In this document: positions 9,569-17,973 of the stretch, piece after piece
Layout of the letters: each line of letters starts with the position of its first letter
How positions within the stretch are numbered: the stretch's first letter is position 1
Source: Holospora curviuscula
GTDB lineage: Bacteria; Pseudomonadota; Alphaproteobacteria; Holosporales; Holosporaceae
Direction: 5' to 3'
Length of the DNA: 35,411 nt
Assembly (NCBI RefSeq): GCF_002930195.1
Contig: NZ_PHHC01000096.1
Location: 22,599 to 58,009, forward strand
Notes under the pieces: model-generated
What the model was told of the DNA's origin: nothing
The model's database searches: none
The model's input: the letters and a program-made list of their open reading frames with translations, nothing else
Position numbers and translations under genes: made by a program

Positions 9569-10950
9569 ATTTTTTTCTCAATGAGTTGTCTTTTGTCCAT
9601 CGCATTCTGTCTCATCAAGTTGGATCGATTGTTCCACGTGGAGCAATATAAAATTTTTCCAACCACCCAAGCAATTCCTCCCCATCCTAATACAAAAAGG
9701 TGAGAAATGATTCCAAAAAATGAAAGATAGATGGTAAACATATACACGCATATTCCAAGAGTTACCGATGCAAGAGGATGATAGCGATCGTGCCACATTT
9801 TTACGCCCATCATTATTAATATAACGCTTATCATTACTATGCCAATGCATCCAAAGCATAATTTAAGATCTAAAAACAAACAATGCGTATGAGAAGGGAT
9901 AATGTTTACCATTTTTTTTTCCATTCCTTTATACGATATACCTTTCATAATAATTCGCCAAAATTCACCAACTCCCATACCAAACCAAAATATCGGTGGG
10001 GTTATTTTATCAAAATAGTGCCAAAACATTAATCGTTCATAAAAGCTTGTATTTAAAAAAGCAATTTTTCTCAACATATTAAGTTTCAGTACCCATTGAA
10101 AAGCAAATATTACGCCATTGGCTCCTACACTCCATAATCCTTGTAGGGTCCATAATGTAAGTTTTGGATAATGTAAAAACAAATATCTTACGCTTAGAGC
10201 AGAAAAAATTCCTATCGTTCCTAATCGACACTGAAAGTAGCCGCTTAAAAAGAGTACACATCCTAAAATTCCTATGGCTTTTTTTTTGCACTGTATATCC
10301 ATAAAATACCAAATGAGGGGTAACGTTATTAGACTTAAGTACATAACTCGATGTTTTACATTCAGACCAGAACAAGGACTTTGATCTAAAAAATTTATAC
10401 TCCATACAACGCTATAGCTCAAGAAAAATATCCAAATAAACCCAATTTCAGAGCACAATTTGGAGTAATGACGCGCAACCTTTAAGCTACTGGTGATAAT
10501 GTTACGCCATTGCATGATACATATACTCAAACTTACAGGAAATAATAGCGTTTTTAAAAACCAATAAGGATTTTTATATTGAATGGCAAGGGCGTCACTA
10601 TATCCGAGAAATACTATACCATACCCCATCCATAATACTTTCATGATTAATGATTTGCTATGCAGTATTCTATTAACGGGAAGTAACACTCCTATACAAG
10701 CGCCTACCCAATAAATTTCTGCACTGCGCCCTATAACATCTAATACCCATATTATTAAAGTAAATAGAAACAGTCCTCCTACTTTCTCAAAAGACAATGG
10801 ATATAAAAAAAATCTCATTCCCAATAAAAAAATTGTCAGTATACACGTGTGCTGAGGCAATATTAAGCCTGCGATCCATCCCAAACATCCTAAACTTAAG
10901 CCGATACAATCTTTCCAGCCCCATAGTTTATTCTTCTGGAGAATCATCAT
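9565..10950 (-). CDS. O-antigen ligase/polymerase-like polytopic membrane protein
   Basis: About 461 residues, almost entirely hydrophobic with 10-12 predicted membrane helices. The most diagnostic part is the periplasmic segment WFGMGVGEFWRIIMKG...IIPSHTHCLFLDLKLCFGCIGIVM, which matches the G-x-G-x-(F/W) and PHNxFL...G pattern of the WaaL/Wzy-C family (lipid-A-core:surface polymer ligases and polymerases). The substrate cannot be told from sequence. An ATG at 11010 is in frame, but it would overlap the upstream gene by 83 bases; the paired ATGs at 10950/10947, within the last codons of the antiporter gene, are more plausible. Its stop overlaps the parA start (ATGA), so the three minus-strand genes form one operon. 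Confidence 0.7.
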   Translation of the reverse strand: MMILQKNKLWGWKDCIGLSLGCLGWIAGLILPQHTCILTIFLLGMRFFLYPLSFEKVGGLFLFTLIIWVLDVIGRSAEIYWVGACIGVLLPVNRILHSKSLIMKVLWMGYGIVFLGYSDALAIQYKNPYWFLKTLLFPVSLSICIMQWRNIITSSLKVARHYSKLCSEIGFIWIFFLSYSVVWSINFLDQSPCSGLNVKHRVMYLSLITLPLIWYFMDIQCKKKAIGILGCVLFLSGYFQCRLGTIGIFSALSVRYLFLHYPKLTLWTLQGLWSVGANGVIFAFQWVLKLNMLRKIAFLNTSFYERLMFWHYFDKITPPIFWFGMGVGEFWRIIMKGISYKGMEKKMVNIIPSHTHCLFLDLKLCFGCIGIVMISVILIMMGVKMWHDRYHPLASVTLGICVYMFTIYLSFFGIISHLFVLGWGGIAWVVGKILYCSTWNNRSNLMRQNAMDKRQLIEKKI

Positions 10951-12613
10951 AACGCTCAATATTTTCCATAAATAAGGTTTTTGGAGTTGTTTTTGCCATA
11001 TGAGCAGCATGTTCTTTAGAAAATCCTAAACATTCCAAACTGATAGCGGCCATCTGCAATCCAGACTTTAATGCTTCAGGGTACACTAAAAATATATTAA
11101 GTCCTTGAAAATGCTGTGCTTGTTGTGCACTTTTTACGTGCACCGCAATATAAAGTTGTGGAAATTTAGTACGTACATTTCTCACTAGCTCTACACAAGT
11201 GCTGGAATGGCCAAATGTTAATAATAATACTTTAGCATCTCCAATGCCTGCTTTTTTTAAAAATTCTATATTACGTGCTTCCCCATGCAAAATAGGATAA
11301 CCCAAAGTCTTTGCTTTCTCCAAACGTACAATATCGTAATCCACTACAAGGAACGAAATGAAATTTAGTTCCAGAGCCACTGCTACGGTTTGTCCGACGT
11401 GACCAAAGCCTGCTAAAATAACATCTGCTTTATCTTTTCCTCTATACCCTTGAGAAAAGTTTTCTCGGCGTTCTAAAAATTTCAAGAGATAACGGGTAAG
11501 TGAAAATAAAATGGGTGTCAACACCATAGAACAAAACGTAATACCAAATCCGATTTGTTGAGTGACGGAAGAAAAATGACTTTTAAATTCAGGATGAGAA
11601 ATTAGAATAAACAGGAATTCACTGGTTCCTGCAATCAAGATTCCTAGTTGTAAACAAACACTCCAAGAAAATTTCCATATTCTACCTAATATTAACATAA
11701 CCAACAGTTTGGCCAAAAATAAGGTTGTAACACCGTATCCAATCCATTGCGCTTGTTCCAAACAGATCCTCAAATTTATTTGTGTTCCCGCCATGAAAAA
11801 GAAAAAGGCAAAAAGAATGGTACGAAAGGGATGAAGCTCGTCGTTTAAATGATGACGCCACGATGTGCCCGCAATACTTACTCCCGTTAAAAACGCTCCA
11901 AGTTCTGAAGATAGTCCAAAGTAGTGCGTCATAAAACTTCCTGCCAATACCATAACAAATATAAAGGCGAGCCCAATATCTCTTTGACTATAGCGTGTCA
12001 TAATATGTTTGCATGTCCAAGATACAAAAAAAACCCACAGACCGGATAGTATAGCTCCAAGACTCCAATTGAGAAGATTCGTTCCCAGTGAAGCCTTTTG
12101 AACATCGATTCCAAGATACGCAAACATCCCAATCACAGCCAAATCTTGAAACAATAGAATGCCTAAAGATACACGTCCTACCGTGCTGGTGAGCTCAAAG
12201 CGTTCAGAAAGAATTTGAATGATCACTGCAGTGGAGGAAAAAGCTAAACTTAGAGAAAACAATCCCAAAAATACAGAATCTTGAATCTTTAAAATGGGCT
12301 GAATATATAAAAGTCCAGCAATAAATAGAGCGCATACTATTACTTGCGCAACACCTACACCAAAAATATATCGCCTTAAGGCCACTAATCTATGCCATGG
12401 AATTTCTACACCTAGGGTAAAGAGAAAAAGACTGATTCCGAGCTCTCCTAAATGCGAAAGTAAGAGCGTATCATCTAAAACATCTACGCCACTTCGGCCA
12501 AGCACAATACCCATAATCAAGTATCCCAAAATCAAGTTTACACGCAAACTTTTGCATATAACAAAAGTTGCCAACCATGCAATTAATAAAAACAAAAGGA
12601 TATTGGGTATCAT
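10928..12613 (-). CDS. KefB/RosB-type monovalent cation:proton antiporter with NAD-binding domain
   Basis: About 561 residues. The first ~380 form the CPA2-type transporter with about 12 membrane helices, including LGYLIMGIVLGRSGVDVL, LFLFTLGVEI, LAFSSTAVIIQIL, GILLFQDLAVIGM and the SELGAFLTGVSIAGT helix. Then a Rossmann TrkA-N/RCK domain begins at about 398: ADVILAGFGHVGQTVAVALE, ending the nucleotide-binding strand with VVDYD. Members are glutathione-gated potassium efflux systems or general K+/H+ or Na+/H+ exchangers; the ion cannot be assigned. The C-terminal tail is short. GTG 12616 and ATG 12613 are both possible starts; ATG is preferred. First gene of the operon with the O-antigen ligase-like protein and parA, an unusual combination. 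Confidence 0.85.
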   Translation of the reverse strand: MIPNILLFLLIAWLATFVICKSLRVNLILGYLIMGIVLGRSGVDVLDDTLLLSHLGELGISLFLFTLGVEIPWHRLVALRRYIFGVGVAQVIVCALFIAGLLYIQPILKIQDSVFLGLFSLSLAFSSTAVIIQILSERFELTSTVGRVSLGILLFQDLAVIGMFAYLGIDVQKASLGTNLLNWSLGAILSGLWVFFVSWTCKHIMTRYSQRDIGLAFIFVMVLAGSFMTHYFGLSSELGAFLTGVSIAGTSWRHHLNDELHPFRTILFAFFFFMAGTQINLRICLEQAQWIGYGVTTLFLAKLLVMLILGRIWKFSWSVCLQLGILIAGTSEFLFILISHPEFKSHFSSVTQQIGFGITFCSMVLTPILFSLTRYLLKFLERRENFSQGYRGKDKADVILAGFGHVGQTVAVALELNFISFLVVDYDIVRLEKAKTLGYPILHGEARNIEFLKKAGIGDAKVLLLTFGHSSTCVELVRNVRTKFPQLYIAVHVKSAQQAQHFQGLNIFLVYPEALKSGLQMAAISLECLGFSKEHAAHMAKTTPKTLFMENIERYDDSPEE

Positions 12614-12642
12614 CACAATCTATTTTTTTACACATAATTCTT

Positions 12643-12670
12643 ATTTTAATAAAAAAGCAAAATAAATCAA
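12643..12670 (-). promoter_or_regulatory. Possible sigma70 promoter for the kefB-like operon
   Basis: Minus strand TTGATT (12670-12665), a 16-base spacer and TAAAAT (12648-12643), about 30 bases before the start codon. It lies back-to-back with the tRNA-Tyr promoter. Confidence 0.4.
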
Positions 12671-12769
12671 TGTTTTTAGAAATTTAAAAATTACACTATT
12701 TATATATGATAATATGAAAAAAATAAATCCAGTCTACAAAAATATATTAAGGTAGTTAAATTACGGGGA

Positions 12770-12799
12770 TTGACACTATGCTGTAATCTAGGCTATATT
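12770..12799 (+). promoter_or_regulatory. Sigma70 promoter of the tRNA-Tyr/tRNA-Gly unit
   Basis: A perfect -35 TTGACA at 12770-12775, then CTATAT (12793-12798, spacer 17) or TATATT (12794-12799, spacer 18). The tRNA starts 10 bases later. Confidence 0.75.
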
Positions 12800-12808
12800 T
12801 CCCGAGAA

Positions 12809-12891
12809 GGAGAGATGGCCGAGGGATCAAAGGCAGCAGACTGTAAATCTGCCGACGTACGTCTACGTAGGTTTAAATCCTACTCTCTCCA
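12809..12891 (+). tRNA. tRNA-Tyr (anticodon GUA)
   Basis: Acceptor GGAGAGA (12809-12815) pairs with TCTCTCC (12884-12890), with discriminator A at 12891. The anticodon arm GCAGA-CTGTAAA-TCTGC shows GTA. The variable arm is long (class II, about 83 nt), as expected for bacterial tRNA-Tyr. The 3' CCA is not encoded. tRNA-Gly follows after 6 bases, the common bacterial Tyr-Gly order. Confidence 0.95.
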
Positions 12892-12897
12892 GTGCAT

Positions 12898-12969
12898 GCG
12901 GATGTAGCTCAGTGGTAGAGCTTCAGCCTTCCAAGCTGACTGTCGTGGGTTCGACTCCCATCATCCGCT
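12898..12969 (+). tRNA. tRNA-Gly (anticodon UCC)
   Basis: Acceptor GCGGATG (12898-12904) pairs with CATCCGC (12962-12968); discriminator T at 12969. Anticodon arm TCAGC-CTTCCAA-GCTGA gives TCC, and the T arm has the standard GGGTTCGACTCCC. No complete CCA is encoded at the 3' end. Probably co-transcribed with tRNA-Tyr. Unlike many bacteria, no EF-Tu gene follows. Confidence 0.95.
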
Positions 12970-13077
12970 CCGTTCTAGAGTTCGTACTAAAACAAATGTT
13001 CATTTAAGATAGTTATGTTGTGTTAAATATCAAAAACACTTTTCGATGAGATCCCTAGGCGTCGGTAGAATGTTTCT

Positions 13078-13824
13078 ATGAAAATAAAGCGTCTTCAAGG
13101 TAAACTTCAAAAAACTTTTTTATTTTGGTTTTTTTTACTCATTAGTTTTCCAGTTTGGATTTTCGTGTTTATTGAAGTGTTACTATGGTATTGTATTGGA
13201 AATTTAATGAAATTTTTATTTCCTAAACGTTATCAAAAAATAATTTTTCAATATAGTAAACGTATCTTAGATGTTAGTGTAAGTATTACGGTGCTCCTGA
13301 TCGCTTTTCCTTTCCTCCTTTGTATTATGACGTGTAATTGGGTCATATTGGGTTCCCCAATTTTTTTTATTCAACCTCGGATCGGACGTGCTCAAAAAAA
13401 ATTTTTAATTATTAAATTTCGTTCTATGTGCCAAAAAAATCTTTCTGGGGCGCTAATGTCTCCCGAAGAAGTCCAAATATCTCCCTACGGATCTTTTATT
13501 CGCGCCTATAGCTTTGATGAACTTCCTTCGTTGTGGAACGTATTAAAAGGAGATATTAGCCTTGTAGGACCTCGTCCTTTGGTGCCAGAATTTATTAATG
13601 ATCATACGCCTAAGCAGCGACACTGCGTACGGCCAGGACTTACGGGTCTTGCACAGATTAACGGACGAAATTTTCTTCACTGGGATGAAAAATTTGCTTA
13701 CGATATTTATTATGTTCATCACCAAAATTACGTACTAGATTTAAAAATTTTATTACGCACGCTCTGTGTGTTATGCTCGGGAGAACACTCCCAACTAGCT
13801 TCGTTGGAAAAATTTTTTCCGTGA
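13078..13824 (+). CDS. Bacterial sugar transferase (polyprenyl-phosphate phosphoglycosyl transferase, PglC/WcaJ family)
   Basis: Transfers a sugar-1-phosphate from a nucleotide sugar to undecaprenyl phosphate, the first committed step of surface polysaccharide assembly at the inner membrane. The 248 residues have one or two hydrophobic N-terminal segments (about 16-48), then the family core: KRILDVSVSITVLLIAFPFL (re-entrant helix), PIFFIQPRIGRAQKKFLIIKFRSM, and the catalytic dyad region FDELPSLWNVLKGDISLVGPRPL, ending RPGLTGLAQINGRNFLHWDEKFAYDIYYV. The Asp-Glu dyad is intact. It could supply the lipid-linked sugar to the O-antigen ligase-like protein encoded nearby. The ATG at 13078 has only a weak ribosome-binding site. 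Confidence 0.9.
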   Translation: MKIKRLQGKLQKTFLFWFFLLISFPVWIFVFIEVLLWYCIGNLMKFLFPKRYQKIIFQYSKRILDVSVSITVLLIAFPFLLCIMTCNWVILGSPIFFIQPRIGRAQKKFLIIKFRSMCQKNLSGALMSPEEVQISPYGSFIRAYSFDELPSLWNVLKGDISLVGPRPLVPEFINDHTPKQRHCVRPGLTGLAQINGRNFLHWDEKFAYDIYYVHHQNYVLDLKILLRTLCVLCSGEHSQLASLEKFFP

Positions 13825-13836
13825 ATAGTGTTCAAG

Positions 13837-13892
13837 AAAATCTTTTAAGTTAAAGTATTGGATTATTAGTCAATATCTAAAAGATTTTTTTA
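13837..13892. terminator. Bidirectional intrinsic terminator
   Basis: AAAATCTTTTA (13837-13847) is perfectly complementary to TAAAAGATTTT (13878-13888), enclosing a second short stem (TATTG/CAATA), and is followed by T-rich sequence. It lies between the convergent sugar transferase gene and tRNA-Lys and could end both transcripts. Confidence 0.65.
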
Positions 13893-13918
13893 TATAAAAC
13901 TAATAAAGTGCATTGAAC

Positions 13919-13991
13919 TAGGCCCTGCAGGGTTCGAACCTGCGACCCTCTGATTAAAAGTCAGATGCTCTACCAACTGAGCTAAAGGCCC
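13919..13991 (-). tRNA. tRNA-Lys (anticodon UUU)
   Basis: On the minus strand the acceptor GGGCCTT pairs with AGGGCCT, including G-U pairs at 1:72 and 6:67. The D arm is GCTCAGTTGGTAGAGC, the anticodon arm TCTGA-CTTTTAA-TCAGA shows TTT, and the T arm is GCAGG-TTCGAAC-CCTGC. Discriminator A at 13919; 3' CCA is not encoded. 73 nt. Confidence 0.95.
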
Positions 13992-14002
13992 TTTCTGTGC
14001 TA

Positions 14003-14031
14003 AGTATCTTCTTTATTTTATCAAAAGTCAA
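14003..14031 (-). promoter_or_regulatory. Sigma70 promoter of tRNA-Lys
   Basis: Minus strand TTGACT (14031-14026), 17-base spacer, GATACT (14008-14003), 11 bases before the tRNA 5' end. Confidence 0.6.
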
Positions 14032-14100
14032 GCCTTAGAAGTCCAAAACTTTCTTTCACTACACACAGTACTTTCCTATCTTTTTAAGGCCCGTAATTGA

Positions 14101-14129
14101 TTGTTTTTTTTCCAAATTTTATGTATAAA
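14101..14129 (+). promoter_or_regulatory. Possible promoter of the amino-acid ABC importer operon
   Basis: TTGTTT (14101-14106), 17-base spacer and TATAAA (14124-14129), 40 bases before the ATG at 14170. Confidence 0.35.
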
Positions 14130-14169
14130 TTAGATAGGAAATAAAAAAGTTTTGGAACGTTAAATCCCC

Positions 14170-14919
14170 ATGAAGTTACGCTTTAAACAATGGAAGTGTT
14201 TACTTCTCTCGCTTCTATCGATAGAGACACTGTGTATTATAGGGTGCACTTCTAAAAAAAATTCTCAGCTTTCTCAGAACATTACGGTTGTCACCTGCGC
14301 AGATTATCCTCCCTTTGAATATTATACAGCAGAGCGAAACTTAGAAGGATTTGACATTGAACTCATTCAACTCATTGCAAAAATTTTAAAAAAGAAGGTA
14401 CACTTTGAGGTATTAGAGTTCAGTGGAATTCTTGCAGCTCTTGAAACACACCGAGCAGATGTGGGAATTGCCACTATCTCTATTACACAAGAGCGTCAGA
14501 AACAATTTAAGTTTTCTAAACCTTACTATACTCAGGTTTTATACGCTTTATTTCGAAAGGGAGATTCTAAAAAGTTTTCAGGAAAAATTTTAGGTTGTCA
14601 AATGGGTACCACTATGGAAGATTGGATTAAAATCCATCATCCAAAAGAACAGTGTGTAATCATGGATGAGAATTTACCCTTAGTAGAAGCATTAAAAGCA
14701 AAAAAAATAGATCTTATAGTGTTGGATGCATATCAAGCAAAGGAATTTTGTCAAATGAATCCAGAATTACAGAGAGTTCCTTTGGGAAAGAGTACTAGCA
14801 GTTACGGTATTGTATTTCCTAAAAATTCTGTACTTTGTGAAGCGGTGAACGCAGCTTTGGAGGAGCTAGAACAGAGTGGTGCCTTACAAAAACTCAAATA
14901 TAAATATCATATTGAATAA
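14170..14919 (+). CDS. Polar amino-acid ABC transporter, substrate-binding lipoprotein
   Basis: A 249-residue family-3 solute-binding protein. The signal sequence ends in a lipobox (IIGC, Cys26), so the mature protein is probably lipid-anchored. The mature part starts ITVVTCADYPPFEYYTAERNLEGFDIELIQLIAKIL, the typical first lobe of His/Gln/Arg binding proteins. It continues with ALETHRADVGIATISITQERQKQFKFSKPYY and the return lobe DENLPLVEALKAKKIDLIVLDAYQAKEF, ending in YGIVFPKNS. It delivers an amino acid to the permease and ATPase encoded immediately downstream. The exact substrate is not evident. The ATG at 14170 gives a normal lipoprotein signal; the ribosome-binding site is weak. Confidence 0.9.
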   Translation: MKLRFKQWKCLLLSLLSIETLCIIGCTSKKNSQLSQNITVVTCADYPPFEYYTAERNLEGFDIELIQLIAKILKKKVHFEVLEFSGILAALETHRADVGIATISITQERQKQFKFSKPYYTQVLYALFRKGDSKKFSGKILGCQMGTTMEDWIKIHHPKEQCVIMDENLPLVEALKAKKIDLIVLDAYQAKEFCQMNPELQRVPLGKSTSSYGIVFPKNSVLCEAVNAALEELEQSGALQKLKYKYHIE

Positions 14920-14922
14920 TCC

Positions 14923-15564
14923 ATGACAGTAGTAGAACAAGTTTTATTTATCGGAAAAGGATTAGGTGTTACGCTTATTCTTTTTTTTGGAGCCTTAGCG
15001 ATAGGTGGAATTTTAGGAATAAGCGTTTCAGTATTAAGACGGTCTTTTAAAATTTTTCGACTTTTTGTTGATAATGTGATTTCGATTCTTCGAGGTACAC
15101 CAGTTATATTACAACTAAGTTTTGTCTATTTTACGCTACCAAGTCTAGGGATTTCGATAGGATTTCTTACAGCTGGAGTTGTTACATTGGGCATAAATAG
15201 TGCGGCTTATATAGGCGAAATATTTCGTTCTGGTATTGATGCGCTACCCTCTGGTCAATTTGAAGCAGCGCGAGTATTAGGGGTTACTTCGTATAGGCTT
15301 TGGAAAGACATTATTATGCCTCAGGTATTGCGAAACGTTTGGTCTTCTTTGATCAATGAATCCATCGCCTTACTGAAAGAAACAGCATTGATTTCCACTA
15401 TTGGAGGAACGGATATTTTGAAATGTGCAAAACATTTGGGATCTATACAATTTACTTATTTTGCACCTTTAGTGATTGCCGGCGTTTACTATTATGGTAT
15501 TGTATTGTGTATTGAGTATTGCGGAAAATATGTAGAAAGGCGGAGTTTTCCATGGTCAGCATAA
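14923..15564 (+). CDS. Polar amino-acid ABC transporter, permease
   Basis: HisM/GlnP-type inner-membrane permease, 213 residues with about five membrane helices. Family landmarks: VLRRSFKIFRLFVDNVISILRGTPVILQLSFVYF (about 38-71), GINSAAYIGEIFRSGIDALPSGQFEAARVLG and the EAA coupling loop EAARVLGVTSYRLWKDIIMPQ, which docks on the ATPase. Only 3 bases separate it from the binding-protein stop, and it overlaps the next gene by 13 bases, so the three are one operon. With a single permease gene it probably forms a homodimer. Confidence 0.9.
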   Translation: MTVVEQVLFIGKGLGVTLILFFGALAIGGILGISVSVLRRSFKIFRLFVDNVISILRGTPVILQLSFVYFTLPSLGISIGFLTAGVVTLGINSAAYIGEIFRSGIDALPSGQFEAARVLGVTSYRLWKDIIMPQVLRNVWSSLINESIALLKETALISTIGGTDILKCAKHLGSIQFTYFAPLVIAGVYYYGIVLCIEYCGKYVERRSFPWSA

Positions 15565-16208
15565 CCAATGCAACAAAATATTTTGGGAATGAATGTGTAC
15601 TTCACCACCTAAATTTACAGATTTCTTCGATAGAAATTGTAGGGCTTGCAGGATCATCGGGAAGTGGTAAATCAACACTTTTAAGATGTATTCAAGGATT
15701 AGAAGTTTTAGATGAAGGTGTTATTAAGCGCCCAGACCATACTGGATTTATGTTTCAGGACTTTCAACTTTTTCCCCATATGACAGTGTGGGAAAATATA
15801 CTTTACGCTCCCTTACGGGAAAAAAAGCCTCAGTGTACCGAGAATGCCCAAGAACTTTTGCACTCCCTAGAGATTTTTTCTCAGAAACATATCTATCCTC
15901 AGCGTCTATCGGGAGGACAAAAACAACGGGTGGCACTTGCACGGGCATTAATGATGGATCCTCAACTTTTGTTATGCGATGAACCCACTTCAGGATTAGA
16001 TCGAGGAAATATTCGAAGCGTTGTTCAAATTTTAAAGCGAGTACACGAAAAGGGAGTAATATTGCTCATTGCTTCCCATGATTTAGACTTTCTTTGTAAT
16101 TTGTGTCATCGTATTTTAATGATGCGTTACGGAAAAATTATCTTAGATGTATCTCCTCAACAAGAAGGATTTCGTGAAGAGCATCTTTACGAATTTTATC
16201 AAAAATAA
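15552..16208 (+). CDS. Polar amino-acid ABC transporter, ATP-binding protein
   Basis: A 218-residue importer ATPase: Walker A GSSGSGKST, Q-loop FMFQDFQLFPHMTVWENI, signature LSGGQKQRVALARAL, Walker B LLLCDEPTSGLD and H-loop SHD are all intact. ATG 15552 is preferred over a TTG at 15519 because AAGGCGGAG lies 6 bases before it and it gives the usual start (VSITNATKYFG). The C-terminus is slightly short of the 240 residues of typical GlnQ/HisP. The TAA stop codon (16206-16208) is exactly the target-site copy of the IS5a insertion that begins at 16209, so the gene ends where the element starts, yet its reading frame is not extended into it. Confidence 0.92.
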   Translation: MVSITNATKYFGNECVLHHLNLQISSIEIVGLAGSSGSGKSTLLRCIQGLEVLDEGVIKRPDHTGFMFQDFQLFPHMTVWENILYAPLREKKPQCTENAQELLHSLEIFSQKHIYPQRLSGGQKQRVALARALMMDPQLLLCDEPTSGLDRGNIRSVVQILKRVHEKGVILLIASHDLDFLCNLCHRILMMRYGKIILDVSPQQEGFREEHLYEFYQK

Positions 16209-16241
16209 GAGCCTGTATTTATGGATTAGCTATTCGCCTTA

Positions 16242-17016
16242 GAGTGTGTCGATATTTATAATTAAGTGTTGTAAAATTAAGGTATTTAGTTACAAGAGAA
16301 GATAATATTCCAAAGAATATCAGACGACCAATGGGAAGGAATAAAAGAAAGTTTGCCTGGGAAAGAAGGAGATTCAGGACGTGCTGGTAACGATAGGGAT
16401 TGCCTGCAAGGGTTCAGCGTGACGTGCCTTGCCAGAATCTTACAGGAAATGCTCGAGGATTCACAAACGATTTATAAGATGCTCCAAAGCCGGTCTGTGG
16501 TAAATAATTTTTAGTACTCTGGCAGCAGATGCTGATACGCAATGGATCATAATTGATTTCACAATGATGCGCTCCCATCCTCACCTCGCGGGCGCCAGAA
16601 AAAAATAGACCCACTGGTACACAAGAACAAGCGCTGAGGCGCTCAGCAGGCGGTTTTAGCACGAAGATTCACGCTTCCATGAGATGCTTTAGGCACCTCC
16701 ATCAGATTCGTTCTATCGCCTGGTCAGTACTATCACTATACAAAAGCTTTTGATTTAATGAAGAATTTTGATTTTAAAACGCTACTGGCGACTAAAGGCT
16801 ACAATGTCGATGACATGGTTCATTATGCTGGCAGCAACAAAGCCAGCATCCCCCCACGATTTATGCGAAAAATCTAGTTGAGCGAATGTTCAACAAGTTA
16901 ACCCATTTCAGGCGCATTTCACCTAAAGAGGACACACTTGTACACGCTTTTTTTCTTTCCTTCATTTTGCTGTAGCACTCATAATATCTAAAGTAAATTT
17001 AAATGTCGACACACTC
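16242..17016 (+). mobile_element. Second IS5-family element (IS5b) nested in IS5a copy D
   Basis: The ends are inverted repeats GAGTGTGTCGATATTTA (16242-16258) and TAAATGTCGACACACTC (17000-17016). Plus-strand fragments of an IS5 (IS427-like) transposase lie between: ISDDQWERIKESLPGKEGDSGR (about 16317-16382), MMRSHPHLAGA near 16562, GTSIRFVLSPGQYYHYTKAFDLMKNFDFKTLLATKGYNVDDMVHYAG (about 16690-16830) and IPPRFMRKI. Several frameshifts and a missing N-terminal half make it non-functional. It sits at the CTTA of the IS5a right end. Confidence 0.8.
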
Positions 17017-17972
17017 TAGGTGTTTGATCCCAGAGAGTTATGGTATATATTATGAAGATAATAATGTATGGAGAAAAAGCTTATGGGACAAGTATTACAC
17101 GCAAATGCCAGAACAACGGAGGCAATCCGTAGAGAGATCCATGATAGTAAAGAGAGCATAGGAAAAGCGGCTAAAAGATTTAATATTAACCCAAAAACAA
17201 TCCTCAAGTGGAGAAAAAGAGAAGATACGAAAGACCTTCCCATGGGACCTAAAAAGATAAAATCTACAGTTCTATCAGAGACAGAAGAAGAGGCGATTGT
17301 GACTTTCAGACCGCTTACACCATTGCCTCTTGATGATGTTTTGTATAGCTTACAAGAAACTATTCCACATTTAAGTCGATCAACCCTTCATCGTTGCTTA
17401 AAGCGTCATGGCTGCTCTGTTTTGCCTAAAAAAGAAAGATCTACCTCTGCTGACAAAAAGAAATTTAAACACTATCCTATGGGTTACTTGCATATAGATA
17501 TAGCAGAAGTAAGGACAGCTGAAGGTAAGTTATATTTTACGTAGCAATAGATAGAACATCAAAATTTGCCTATGCAGAGCTCCATAAAAGCCAGACTAAG
17601 ATGATTGCCGCAGAGTTTTTACGTTACCAATCATGATCATCATAAAAATGCTTTTACTCATATCGTTGAGCGTGTTTGCAATGAGCATCAGGTAGAGCAT
17701 AGAAAGACTAAGATCAAGCATCCTTGGACTAATGGGCAGGTAGAACGAATGAACAGAACGCTTAAAGAGGCAACTGTAAACAATTTCTATTATGCATCTC
17801 ATGATGAGCTGAAACAGCATCTGCATGCCTATCTAATGGCTTATACCTTCGCTAAACGACTTAAAGCCATCAAAGGCAAAACTCCTTGGCAATTTATTCT
17901 AAATCAGTGGATAATTCATCCAGAATATTTTACAATTAATCCTAACCATTTCTTGGCGGGACTAAACACCTA
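17017..17972 (+). mobile_element. IS481-family element abutting IS5b
   Basis: Inverted ends TAGGTGTTTGATCCC (17017-17031) and, on the other strand, TAGGTGTTTAGTCCCGCC (17972-17955) bound the element (956 bp). It follows the IS5b terminal repeat without a gap and ends directly at the resumed IS5a sequence, so the order of arrival was IS5a, then IS5b, then IS481 (or a joint insertion of the last two). Confidence 0.8.
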
Positions 17973-17973
17973 A
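17083..17973 (+). pseudogene. IS481-family transposase, frameshifted and deleted
   Basis: Begins MGQVLHANARTTEAIRREIHDS with a helix-turn-helix (SIGKAAKRFNINPKTILKWRKRE), then the integrase core MGYLHIDIAEVRTAEGKLYF with the first catalytic Asp. An extra two bases near 17540 end the frame; in the next frame VAIDRTSKFAYAELHKSQTKMIAAEFLR follows. At about 17620 the sequence jumps straight to TNHDHHKNAFTHIVERVCNEHQVEHR, skipping the ~25 residues that contain the second catalytic Asp (TDNG block). It then runs TKIKHPWTNGQVERMNRTLKEA (catalytic Glu) to PNHFLAGLNT. An upstream ATG (17068) is also in frame. One catalytic residue is absent, so it is inactive. Confidence 0.85.

Noticed and set aside
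10079-10405. Minus-strand frame of 108 codons inside the O-antigen ligase-like gene
   Set aside because: Same strand, other frame; composition is not protein-like and it lies wholly within a membrane-protein gene.
15519-15551. Upstream TTG start for the ABC ATPase
   Set aside because: The ATG at 15552 has a well-placed ribosome-binding site and yields the usual N-terminus.
17083-17973. Programmed frameshift in the IS481 transposase
   Set aside because: Besides the frame change, about 25 residues including a catalytic Asp are deleted, so it is a pseudogene.
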